From contig JAUXFB010000117.1 of assembly GCA_030620255.1 (NCBI GenBank), positions 1 to 5,533 on the forward strand: a DNA stretch of 5,533 nt, given 5' to 3'. Under the pieces are notes generated by a model. The model saw nothing but the letters and a program-made list of their open reading frames with translations, did not search any database and had not been told where the DNA came from. Shown piece by piece: positions 1 through 5,533 of the stretch. Every line of letters starts with the position of its first letter. Positions within the stretch are counted from its first letter, which is position 1. The stretch comes from Candidatus Aminicenantota bacterium (GTDB lineage Bacteria > Acidobacteriota > Aminicenantia > UBA2199). The position numbers and the translations under genes are program-made.

Positions 1-2
1 CC

Positions 3-731
3 CCTAAAAACCTGGATAATAATTATTCAATAGCCAGACAGCTTGGTTTAGGAGTTCACAGGATTGTTATTGACCCAGGGCATGGAGGAAAAGATCCGGG
101 TGCTATTAATAGAAAATTTAAAATTTATGAAAAAAATGTTACTCTTGATATTGCAAAAAGACTAAAAAGTATAATCAAAAAACATTCAACATATGAAGTT
201 ATTCTAACAAGAGAAAATGATCGATATATCTCTTTAGAAGAAAGAACAGCTATTGCAAACTCAAAAAAAGCTGACCTCTTTATCTCAATTCACTTAAATT
301 CAGCTCCAAGAAAAGGCGCAAGAGGAGTAGAAACTTATTACTTAAGCTTTGCATCAGATCCCTGGGCAATAAGAGTAGCTGCTCAAGAAAATGCCACAAG
401 CACAAAAAATATAAGCGAAATGAAATCAATTATTGAACAAATAGTAAAAAATACAAAAATTAGCGAATCAAAAATACTCTCCAATTGCATTCAAAAAAAT
501 CTCGTAACTCAATTAAAAAAGAAATATAGAAAAATTAATAACCTGGGAGTTAAAAAAGCTCCCTTTTATGTTCTTGTTGGAGCAAGGATGCCTGCTGTTT
601 TAGCTGAAGTATCTTTTTTAAGTAATAGCCTGGAAGCAAAAAGATTAAAAACCTCAAGTTACAGGTATGAAATTGCAAATGGGATATATTATGGTATAAT
701 CTCTTATATTAAAAGTTTAGGAAAAAAATGA
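3..731 (+). CDS. amiC: N-acetylmuramoyl-L-alanine amidase (Amidase_3), 5' partial
   Basis: Zinc-dependent periplasmic amidase that cleaves the bond between N-acetylmuramic acid and the L-Ala of the stem peptide, used in daughter-cell separation and wall remodelling. The frame is open from the window edge to TGA at 729-731, giving 242 visible residues; the start and any N-terminal AMIN or signal region lie upstream. Amidase_3 motifs, numbered from the first full codon: IDPGHGGKDPGA (zinc ligand His27), YEKNVTLDIA (zinc ligand Glu43), TRENDRYISLEERTAIAN, FISIHLNS (zinc ligand His97) and PAVLAEVSFLSN (catalytic Glu202). All three zinc ligands and the catalytic Glu are present, so the enzyme looks functional. 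An internal ATG at 420 is not the start, because family motifs lie upstream in the same frame. It is followed 57 nt later by htrA on the same strand. The family call is firm; the choice of symbol among AmiA/B/C is loose. Confidence 0.95.
   Translation, partial: PKNLDNNYSIARQLGLGVHRIVIDPGHGGKDPGAINRKFKIYEKNVTLDIAKRLKSIIKKHSTYEVILTRENDRYISLEERTAIANSKKADLFISIHLNSAPRKGARGVETYYLSFASDPWAIRVAAQENATSTKNISEMKSIIEQIVKNTKISESKILSNCIQKNLVTQLKKKYRKINNLGVKKAPFYVLVGARMPAVLAEVSFLSNSLEAKRLKTSSYRYEIANGIYYGIISYIKSLGKK
673..700 (+). promoter_or_regulatory. Candidate extended -10 promoter for the htrA operon
   Basis: Inside the last codons of the amidase gene lies TTGCAA (673-678), a 16-bp spacer and TATAAT (695-700). 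The -10 is preceded by TG one base upstream (TGGTATAAT), the extended -10 arrangement. It would start transcription near 707, giving a leader of about 80 nt before the htrA ATG at 789. In DNA this AT-rich a -10 match alone is weak evidence; the TGn extension and near-consensus -35 raise it. The operon may instead be, or also be, read through from the amidase gene. Confidence 0.4.
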
Positions 732-776
732 AACTTTTTTGTGTGGGAAATCGTCTAATTTATACAACAAAAATTT

Positions 777-782
777 AGGAGG
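777..782 (+). promoter_or_regulatory. Strong ribosome binding site of htrA
   Basis: AGGAGG, a perfect anti-16S match, ends 6 nt before the ATG at 789. It fixes the start of the protease gene and is much stronger than anything seen ahead of dapF or the following gene, which appear to depend on translational coupling. Confidence 0.85.
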
Positions 783-788
783 AACTTA

Positions 789-2219
789 ATGAAGAAAATA
801 GGTTTTATTGCTGGTGTGAGTTTCTTAGTTGGAGCTCTTTTCTTTGCCCTGACATTTGGATATCTTCATAAAACAGAAAACAACAAACCAATAATATCTC
901 ATGATATAACATTTGCAGAAACAATAAAAACTAATATGATTAATTTTGCACCCCTTGTTAAGAAGGTAAAACCTGCTGTTGTAAAAGTTTTATCTGAGTC
1001 AATTATTGAAACAGGAGGATCTCCTTTCAGTGATAATCTTTTTGATAGATTTTTTAGCATCCCAAAAAGAAAAAGAAAAGCAACTGGAATTGGATCAGGC
1101 TTTATTATATCAAAAGATGGATATATAATTACAAATAATCATGTAGTAAAAGATGCAATAAAAATAAAAATCATTACTCTTGATAAGATGGAATTAAATG
1201 CAAGAATTATTGGCACAGACCCTAAAACTGACCTTGCTTTATTAAAAGTTAAAGCAAATAACCTTCCTTTTATTACTCTCGGAGATTCAAACAAAGTTGA
1301 AGTAGGAGAATGGGTTCTGGCAATAGGAAACCCATTTGGACAATATCTAACTGTAACATCAGGAATTGTCTCAGCAAAAGGAAGGCAACTTGGTTTAGCT
1401 GAATATGAAGATTTCATTCAAACGGATGCAGCTATAAATAGAGGAAATTCAGGGGGTCCACTTGTAAATATGGAAGGAAAAGTAATTGGAATTAACTCAG
1501 CAATTATTGCACCAATGGGCGGAAATGTCGGAATTGGATTTGCCATTCCATCAAATATGGCTAAAAAAGTAATAAATGACCTGAAAACAAAGGGAAGAGT
1601 TGTAAGAGGCTGGCTTGGCATAGGTATACAGGAACTTTCAAAAACAGACGCAAAAGAGTATGATCTACCTGAAGCAGGAATCCTAATTAGCTCAGTAGAA
1701 GAGGGATCCCCTGCAAAAAGGGCAGGGTTAAAAAAATTTGACTTTATTACTAAAATAAATGGCAAAAGAGTAACAACAGGCGATGAACTTAAGATGAAAA
1801 TTGCAGACTCAGATCCTGGAACAATAATTGAATTAACAATTCATAGAGGAAGTAATAAAAGAAAGATTAAGGTAAAAATTGGCGAAGCACCTGATACAAT
1901 AAAATTCAAAACAAAGGGCAAGGATGGGAGAAGTTTTGACCTCGGAATGATCCTTGTAAAAAACAATAGGGCTCTTGCAAGAGAATATGAGTTAAATACC
2001 TCAAAAGGAATTTTAGTTAAAAAAGTTGAAACAAGGAGTATTGCACTTCAACATGGAATAAAAGCAGGTGATGTTATTTTAGGAATAAATAGAATTGAAA
2101 TAAACAGTGTGGATGATTTTAGAAAAACTATATCAAAAAAAGAGCCAGGATCTAATGTTTTTCTATATATAAACAGATATGGAAATGAGCTTGTTAGGAA
2201 ATTTACTTTACCTGAATGA
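789..2219 (+). CDS. htrA: DegP/HtrA-family periplasmic serine protease (Do)
   Basis: Envelope protease/chaperone that degrades or holds misfolded exported proteins. It has 476 aa, the usual length for two-PDZ DegP/DegQ proteins. A hydrophobic segment at residues 4-26 after MKK is a signal peptide or signal anchor; there is no cysteine for a lipobox. The trypsin-like domain spans about 50-265 with an intact triad: His118 (TNNHVV), Asp148 (DPKTDLALLKV) and Ser221 (GNSGGPL). Residues 78-95 (SPFSDNLFDRFF) resemble the LA-loop region of DegP. PDZ1 is about 274-368, with the carboxylate-binding loop in GWLGIGIQ. PDZ2 is about 383-475, with HGIKAGDVILGIN. The start is set by the AGGAGG at 777-782. 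The last four bases (ATGA) overlap the dapF start, so the two are co-translated. DegP, DegQ and DegS cannot be told apart by sequence alone; two PDZ domains argue against DegS. Confidence 0.97.
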   Translation: MKKIGFIAGVSFLVGALFFALTFGYLHKTENNKPIISHDITFAETIKTNMINFAPLVKKVKPAVVKVLSESIIETGGSPFSDNLFDRFFSIPKRKRKATGIGSGFIISKDGYIITNNHVVKDAIKIKIITLDKMELNARIIGTDPKTDLALLKVKANNLPFITLGDSNKVEVGEWVLAIGNPFGQYLTVTSGIVSAKGRQLGLAEYEDFIQTDAAINRGNSGGPLVNMEGKVIGINSAIIAPMGGNVGIGFAIPSNMAKKVINDLKTKGRVVRGWLGIGIQELSKTDAKEYDLPEAGILISSVEEGSPAKRAGLKKFDFITKINGKRVTTGDELKMKIADSDPGTIIELTIHRGSNKRKIKVKIGEAPDTIKFKTKGKDGRSFDLGMILVKNNRALAREYELNTSKGILVKKVETRSIALQHGIKAGDVILGINRIEINSVDDFRKTISKKEPGSNVFLYINRYGNELVRKFTLPE

Positions 2220-3055
2220 TTTTTTATAAAACAGTTTCTTCAGGAAATGATTTTCTCCAGATTGACATAAGCCAAATAAAATCAAAAAAATTTTCTAAAA
2301 ATGGTTTAACAAAAAAAATATGCTCAAATCATATTGGTGCTGGAGCTGATGGTGTTGTTTATTACAAAATCCATAATGATTCAGTTGACTTTGAAATTTT
2401 CAATCAAAATGGAACTGAAGCAGAGCTTTCTGGAAATGGAATGGCTGGATGTTCAGCTCTGCTTTTTTATTTAAACCATTTTAAAAGGGATATCGTTTTA
2501 AATACAAAAATCGGAAAAAGGAAGATTGCTTTATTGAATAAATATAAAAATCAATTTAAATTAGATGTTGAGATTGGAGAACCTGATTTTGAAAATAAAA
2601 GATTTTTCCCTTTCCTGAAAAAAAATAAACTTGATTATATATATGACAAAATAAAATTCTACCCCGTTTCTGTTGGAAATCCACATATTGTTATAATTTT
2701 AAAAGACAATATTTCAGAGGAAAAACTTACAGCTATTTCTAAAAAACTTGAGAATGCAACCATATTCCCTCTAAAAACAAATATTGAATTTATACTAATT
2801 CCAGATATCAATGAATTTGATTTTGAGAAGCATGGAAATTTTAGAGTCTTTTTTTACGAAAGAGGAGTTGGTAAAACCATGTTATCATCAACTGGAAGTT
2901 CTGCTATTTTTTCTGTTTTACATAAATTAAAATTGATTCATAATAGATTAACAATAAACACTTCATCTGAGAAAATAAAAATCTATTATAAAAGAAAAAT
3001 TTATGTTGAAAATCTAACCAAAATAGTATATAAAGGAATATACTTGGATTTTTAA
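2216..3055 (+). CDS. dapF: DapF-family (diaminopimelate epimerase-like) protein with Ser at both catalytic Cys positions
   Basis: DapF converts LL- to meso-diaminopimelate for peptidoglycan and lysine, using two cysteines as acid and base. This protein has 279 aa, normal for DapF, in two pseudo-symmetric halves. Family motifs: GNDF with Asn11; FNQNGTEAE with Asn63; GNPH with Asn155 and His157; TNIEF with Asn189; YERGVGKT with Glu215-Arg216. These match the substrate-contacting residues of the H. influenzae enzyme. Both catalytic cysteines are missing: the first (normally CGNG) reads SGNG with Ser72 (codon TCT, 2429-2431), and the second (normally ACGTG or ACGSG) reads LSSTGSS with Ser224 (TCA, 2885-2887). 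Cys79 lies near the first site but in the following helix. The reading frame is intact with no sign of decay. It overlaps htrA by 4 nt and ends 1 nt before the next gene; only a weak AGGA sits 17 nt upstream. It could be a serine-variant epimerase, an isomerase for another substrate, or a non-catalytic binder. Confidence 0.85.
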   Translation: MIFYKTVSSGNDFLQIDISQIKSKKFSKNGLTKKICSNHIGAGADGVVYYKIHNDSVDFEIFNQNGTEAELSGNGMAGCSALLFYLNHFKRDIVLNTKIGKRKIALLNKYKNQFKLDVEIGEPDFENKRFFPFLKKNKLDYIYDKIKFYPVSVGNPHIVIILKDNISEEKLTAISKKLENATIFPLKTNIEFILIPDINEFDFEKHGNFRVFFYERGVGKTMLSSTGSSAIFSVLHKLKLIHNRLTINTSSEKIKIYYKRKIYVENLTKIVYKGIYLDF

Positions 3056-3056
3056 A

Positions 3057-3692
3057 ATGAAAAAATCATATATTATTTTATTTTTATTATTGATTCTTCT
3101 TAAATGTAACCTAAAATGTGATCTTCTATACACAACTGACGGTAAAATCTATGATGGAAAACTCGTAGCATTTAAATTCAATACAATCTACTTCAATGTT
3201 TATAAATATGGAAAATTCTTCAGAAGCAAGAGGTTCCCTCTATTTTTGGTTTCCAGAATTGATTTCAACAAACCTCAAAAAGATAAATTGCTTTCATCTT
3301 TTGATATTGAATCATATTATAAAAAAATCCGAAAAGGAAAAAGAATAGTAAAAATAATATTAAATGCAACAAAAAAATGGACAGATACTGGAATTAATTT
3401 AAAAATAGGTCAAAACATCCTGTTTTCTGTTTCAGGTTATATTCATATTAATAAAAAAACAAAAGTTTTTCAAAATGGAGAATTAATACTTACATGGAAC
3501 AATAAAAAACCAATACAAAATCAACCAACTGGAGCAGTAATTGCGAAAATTGGGAAAAATGGCCAACCATTTTATGTTGGAAATGACAAAGCTCCATTTC
3601 ATATGTCCAGTAAAGGGAGATTATATGTGGGTATCAATGATTTCAACTTTGAAGATAATTCAGGCCAGTTTAAAGTAACAATCTATTATTAA
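3057..3692 (+). CDS. Exported protein with C-terminal PA-IL (LecA)-like lectin domain
   Basis: A 211-aa protein of unknown role. Residues 4-16 form a hydrophobic signal core, followed by Cys17 and Cys21; both have Lys at -1, so neither is a good lipobox and lipidation is doubtful. Residues 23-73 form a small beta-rich module of the type TTDGKIYDGKLVAF...IYFNV...FPLFLVSRIDF, often seen at the start of envelope proteins of unknown function. Residues 84-108 are a charged linker. Residues 109-211 resemble the galactose-binding lectin LecA (PA-IL) of Pseudomonas: WTDTGINLKIGQ, TGAVIAKIGKNGQPFYVG, GRLYVGINDFNFEDNSGQF. In LecA the calcium/galactose site uses YNDV and GNNSG; here Asp195 and Asn201 are kept and the first Asn is Asp200, so metal binding is plausible. 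The start lies 1 nt after the dapF stop with no good Shine-Dalgarno sequence, implying translational coupling. The domain call is by eye and needs a profile search; sugar binding is inference. Confidence 0.75.
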   Translation: MKKSYIILFLLLILLKCNLKCDLLYTTDGKIYDGKLVAFKFNTIYFNVYKYGKFFRSKRFPLFLVSRIDFNKPQKDKLLSSFDIESYYKKIRKGKRIVKIILNATKKWTDTGINLKIGQNILFSVSGYIHINKKTKVFQNGELILTWNNKKPIQNQPTGAVIAKIGKNGQPFYVGNDKAPFHMSSKGRLYVGINDFNFEDNSGQFKVTIYY

Positions 3693-3773
3693 TCAGAGTT
3701 TTATCATTCCAAACAAAATTGTATTTTGAAAGAATTAAATTGTTTTTTTAAGGGAATTTAGTTTTAATAAAAA

Positions 3774-3850
3774 TGGTAGCGGGGGCTGGATTTGAACCAG
3801 CGACCTTTGGGTTATGAGCCCAATGAGCTACCGAACTGCTCCACCCCGCG
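3774..3850 (-). tRNA. Initiator tRNA-fMet (anticodon CAU), CCA encoded
   Basis: Read on the minus strand the gene is 77 nt including the encoded CCA (plus-strand TGG at 3774-3776). It begins CGCGGGG and pairs with CCCCGC near the 3' end, leaving C1 unpaired against T72. The lack of a 1-72 pair is an initiator hallmark; E. coli has C-A there. The anticodon loop is CTCATAA (anticodon CAT). The anticodon stem TTGGG/CCCAA carries the three consecutive G-C pairs that direct initiator tRNA to the P site. The D stem has A11-T24, another initiator feature. The T arm contains GGTTCAAATCC. It has its own consensus promoter directly upstream. Neighbours are the tail of the plus-strand operon, converging on it, and the yitT-like gene on its own strand. 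Confidence 0.97.
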
Positions 3851-3862
3851 TCACAAAAGAAA

Positions 3863-3891
3863 ATTATATATTATTAAACAAACTTTGTCAA
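3863..3891 (-). promoter_or_regulatory. Perfect-consensus sigma70 promoter of tRNA-fMet
   Basis: On the minus strand TTGACA (plus 3886-3891), a 17-bp spacer (3869-3885) and TATAAT (3863-3868) match both hexamers and the optimal spacing exactly. Only 12 nt separate the -10 from the tRNA 5' end at 3850, so the precursor leader should be just a few nucleotides. The perfect match fits constitutive high expression of the initiator tRNA. Confidence 0.9.
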
Positions 3892-3901
3892 ATTAACAAA
3901 C

Positions 3902-3928
3902 ACCTATAAATAGAGTATATATACAGGT
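3902..3928 (-). terminator. Weak hairpin after the yitT-like gene, possible terminator
   Basis: ACCTATA (3902-3908) can pair with TATACAGGT (3920-3928) with one bulged base and a loop of about 11 nt. On the minus strand it lies just after the yitT-like stop codon (3940) and before the tRNA promoter, and is followed by the mixed T-rich stretch GTTTGTTAATTT. The stem is short and AT-rich and there is no clean U-run, so this is only a possibility. Confidence 0.25.
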
Positions 3929-3939
3929 TATTTGAATTT

Positions 3940-4845
3940 TTATCTTTTAGATTTTAGTTCTTTCTTTATCCTGTATTTTTCAGGTAAAGGCTCAAAACCT
4001 TCACCATAAACCTGATGAACATCCTGCACAATAACAAATGCCCTTTCATCTATAGATGCAATAATTCGTCTTATAACAGGGATTTTTTTTTTTGGAACAA
4101 CAGAAGTCAATACAAGTTTTTCCTTTCCACTATATGCTCCAATCCCCTTAAATATTGTTATCCCTCTGTTCAAACTTGACAAAATAACCTCTTTCATCTC
4201 ATCCGGCTTGTCAGTAAGAATCATAATTCTCTGGCTTGCATTTATTCCATTCAATACCATATCTATTACCTTAATTTCAACAAAAATAAAAATCATTGAA
4301 TACATAATGCTTTCAAATGGTATAAATATAATTGAAGCAGTTCCAAGCACAAATATATCAATTACAATTAATGTTTTCCCTATTGGAATTTTCTTCAATT
4401 TCCATAGAATTTGTGCTATAGCATCAGACCCACCGGTTGACGCACCTGAGATATAGATCAACCCAAGGCCAAAACCAACTATTCCCCCACCATATATAGC
4501 AGCAAGTAAATTGTCTCCGGGCGCTGTAGGAATTTTTACAATCAAAAAAATATCCAATGTGATATTCATCAAAATTGTAGCATATATGGATTTAGCGCCA
4601 AATCCTTTGCCAAGAATTTTAAAAGCTATAATAAACACAAAACCCGTAATTACAAGAGAACTTGTTCCTACTATTGGTAAGCCTGTTATATGTTTAACTA
4701 CAATACCAATTCCAGTAACACCGCCTTCGACCATATGCCTTGGTAAAATAAAAATAACATACCCAGCAGCTGATAATATTGCTCCGAAAGTAATTAAAAT
4801 CCAGGGCCAAATATTATGAAAAAAAAATTTCTTATTTAATCTCAT
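3940..4845 (-). CDS. yitT: YitT/DUF161 family membrane protein with C-terminal DUF2179 domain
   Basis: Integral inner-membrane protein of 301 aa, typical for the family; the molecular function and substrate are not established to my knowledge. After a short basic N-terminus (MRLNKK), hydrophobic segments lie at about 14-38, 45-58, 63-84, 90-112, 116-136, 157-180 and 183-203, consistent with five to six membrane spans. Family signatures are AAGYVIFILPRHMVEGGVTGIG in the first repeat (about 26-47) and YISGASTGGSDAIAQIL in the second (about 131-147), the GGxTG/TGGSD motifs of YitT proteins. Residues about 205-285 form the cytosolic DUF2179 domain (RIMILTDKPDE, RGITIFKGIGAYSG, FVIVQDVHQVYGEGF). 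A GGAGA sits 12 nt before the ATG, a long spacing, and a good promoter lies upstream, so the gene is probably transcribed alone. The symbol is by family resemblance only. Confidence 0.93.
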   Translation of the reverse strand: MRLNKKFFFHNIWPWILITFGAILSAAGYVIFILPRHMVEGGVTGIGIVVKHITGLPIVGTSSLVITGFVFIIAFKILGKGFGAKSIYATILMNITLDIFLIVKIPTAPGDNLLAAIYGGGIVGFGLGLIYISGASTGGSDAIAQILWKLKKIPIGKTLIVIDIFVLGTASIIFIPFESIMYSMIFIFVEIKVIDMVLNGINASQRIMILTDKPDEMKEVILSSLNRGITIFKGIGAYSGKEKLVLTSVVPKKKIPVIRRIIASIDERAFVIVQDVHQVYGEGFEPLPEKYRIKKELKSKR

Positions 4846-4884
4846 TTTATTAATTTTTCTCCGTTTTTAAAATTAAAAGCGTGC

Positions 4885-4913
4885 ATTATAACTTTTTATT
4901 CGGACAAAATCAA
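4885..4913 (-). promoter_or_regulatory. Sigma70 promoter of the yitT-like gene
   Basis: On the minus strand TTGATT (plus 4908-4913), a 17-bp spacer (4891-4907) and TATAAT (4885-4890) form a near-consensus promoter with the same spacing as the tRNA promoter. Transcription would begin near 4878, giving a leader of about 33 nt with GGAGA at 4858-4862 before the ATG. Its position in the only sizeable gap between malQ and this gene supports it. Confidence 0.75.
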
Positions 4914-4945
4914 CACCTATTACTATATATTTTTTTTAAGTAAGA

Positions 4946-4969
4946 GCACATTTTTACGCACATTTTCAC
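4946..4969. repeat. Tandem 12-bp direct repeat in the malQ-yitT gap
   Basis: GCACATTTTTAC (4946-4957) is followed directly by GCACATTTTCAC (4958-4969), 11 of 12 bases identical. It lies just past the malQ stop and about 33 bp upstream of the -35 of the yitT-like promoter. It could be a chance duplication or a paired protein-binding site for that promoter; nothing else in the window repeats it that I noticed. Confidence 0.55.
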
Positions 4970-4987
4970 TTTTCTTTTATTTCAAGG

Positions 4988-5533
4988 CTATGCTCTATTG
5001 TATAATTGACTCATTTCTTTTAACTTTTTTATTACATGTTTGTTAAACTTTTCCGAAGTTAATTTCCATATCCAATTATTCACAGAATTTGCTGGGTTAT
5101 TCATTCTGAATTCTTCTCCATAACCTAGAATATCCTGAACTGGAAATATTGTTAAATCAGCTATAGAACTCATAGCAATGCGTATAAGTTTCCAATGAAA
5201 TTCATCTCTGTTATCTGCACCAAGATATTTTATAATATATTCCCTTGTATTCTCATCTATTTCTGAACCGTAAAACCACCCATTAGTTGTATTATTGTCA
5301 TGAGTGCCAGTATAAACAACACAATTTGTTGTTCTAAAATTATGAGGTAAATATTGGTTTTTTTTATTAAAATCAAAAGCAAACTGAAGGATCTTCATTC
5401 CTGGCAAGTTCAAATCATCTCTTAATTGTTCAACTTCACACGTTATATTTCCAAGATCCTCAGCTATTAATGGTAAATCTCCTAATTTATCCTTTAATCT
5501 TTTAAAAAATTCAATACCTGGTCCTTTCATCCA
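4988..5533 (-). CDS. malQ: 4-alpha-glucanotransferase (amylomaltase), C-terminal part
   Basis: GH77 cytosolic enzyme that transfers segments of alpha-1,4-glucan between chains, in maltodextrin and glycogen metabolism. Only the last 181 residues are in the window; the frame stays open through the edge (the codon at 5531-5533 is Trp, before MKGPG), so the ATG at 5528-5530 is internal. Visible GH77 motifs, numbered from that Trp: LPLIAEDLGNIT with the acid/base Glu25, PGMKILQFAFD, YLPHNF, and VVYTGTHDNNTTNGWF with the transition-state-stabilising Asp79. The conserved tail contains IADLTIFPVQDILGYGEEFRMNNPA and NNWIWKL. The nucleophile Asp lies upstream, outside the window. It ends in TAG with no clear intrinsic terminator before the yitT-like promoter. 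There is no sign of truncation at the C-terminus, which ends at SQLYNRA like the usual LYxR tail. Confidence 0.95.
   Translation of the reverse strand, partial: WMKGPGIEFFKRLKDKLGDLPLIAEDLGNITCEVEQLRDDLNLPGMKILQFAFDFNKKNQYLPHNFRTTNCVVYTGTHDNNTTNGWFYGSEIDENTREYIIKYLGADNRDEFHWKLIRIAMSSIADLTIFPVQDILGYGEEFRMNNPANSVNNWIWKLTSEKFNKHVIKKLKEMSQLYNRA

Noticed and set aside
420..422. ATG at 420 as a start of a short 103-aa gene
   Set aside because: The same frame is open from the window edge and holds the zinc-binding motifs of the amidase, so this Met is internal.
732..788. A riboswitch or structured leader in the amidase-htrA gap
   Set aside because: The gap is only 57 nt with no stable hairpin; it is explained by the ribosome binding site and spacer.
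1139..1765. Two open frames on the minus strand within htrA (1139-1417 and 1418-1765)
   Set aside because: They lie antisense to the conserved protease and PDZ1 codons, encode no recognisable motif and have no ribosome binding site; they are shadows of htrA.
2216..3055. DapF variant as a decaying pseudogene
   Set aside because: The frame is intact at normal length, non-cysteine active-site residues are conserved, and it is translationally coupled on both sides; both cysteine sites have changed to the same chemically similar residue, which looks selected.
3711..3749. Possible intrinsic terminator after the lectin-like gene (CAAAAT-TGT-ATTTTG hairpin, AAACAA/TTGTTT pairing, run of seven T at 3743-3749)
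   Set aside because: The only stems are short and made almost wholly of A-T pairs; the small perfect hairpin is not followed directly by the T-run. Such patterns are expected by chance in DNA this AT-rich.
4208..4819. Two plus-strand open frames (4208-4456 and 4511-4819) opposite the yitT-like gene
   Set aside because: Their hydrophobic translations mirror the membrane segments on the other strand, and the minus-strand frame carries the family motifs.

Overview
The window is an AT-rich stretch (by eye about one third G+C) of a bacterial chromosome, densely coding, with no mobile elements, CRISPR or other obvious accessory DNA. The zinc amidase, HtrA/Deg protease, diaminopimelate epimerase-type protein and initiator tRNA all point to a bacterium, most likely diderm with meso-diaminopimelate-type peptidoglycan. 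I cannot assign a phylum. The Ser-for-Cys DapF and the exported protein with a LecA-like C-terminus faintly recall Acidobacteriota/Aminicenantota-type genomes, but this is an impression from memory, not evidence.

Plus strand, 1-3692: a cell-envelope gene cluster. It opens with the C-terminal part of an N-acetylmuramoyl-L-alanine amidase (3-731; its start lies outside the window). A short gap with a perfect AGGAGG ribosome binding site precedes a complete DegP/HtrA serine protease with two PDZ domains (789-2219). Its stop overlaps by 4 nt the start of a DapF-family protein (2216-3055). One base later comes a small exported protein with a PA-IL/LecA-like C-terminal domain (3057-3692). The tight junctions of the last three genes indicate one translationally coupled operon. 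A candidate extended -10 promoter lies in the end of the amidase gene.

Minus strand, 3774-5533: an initiator tRNA-fMet with encoded CCA (3774-3850) is preceded by a perfect-consensus sigma70 promoter (TTGACA-N17-TATAAT). Upstream of it are a YitT/DUF161-DUF2179 membrane protein (3940-4845) with its own promoter (TTGATT-N17-TATAAT), and the C-terminal part of a 4-alpha-glucanotransferase MalQ (4988-5533, running off the window). The plus-strand operon and the tRNA converge at about 3693-3773.

The most interesting observation is that the DapF protein keeps the residues expected to bind the substrate, while both catalytic cysteine positions are serine. Second is the LecA-like domain, which keeps part of the calcium/sugar-binding loop. 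I found no convincing wholly new multi-gene system.
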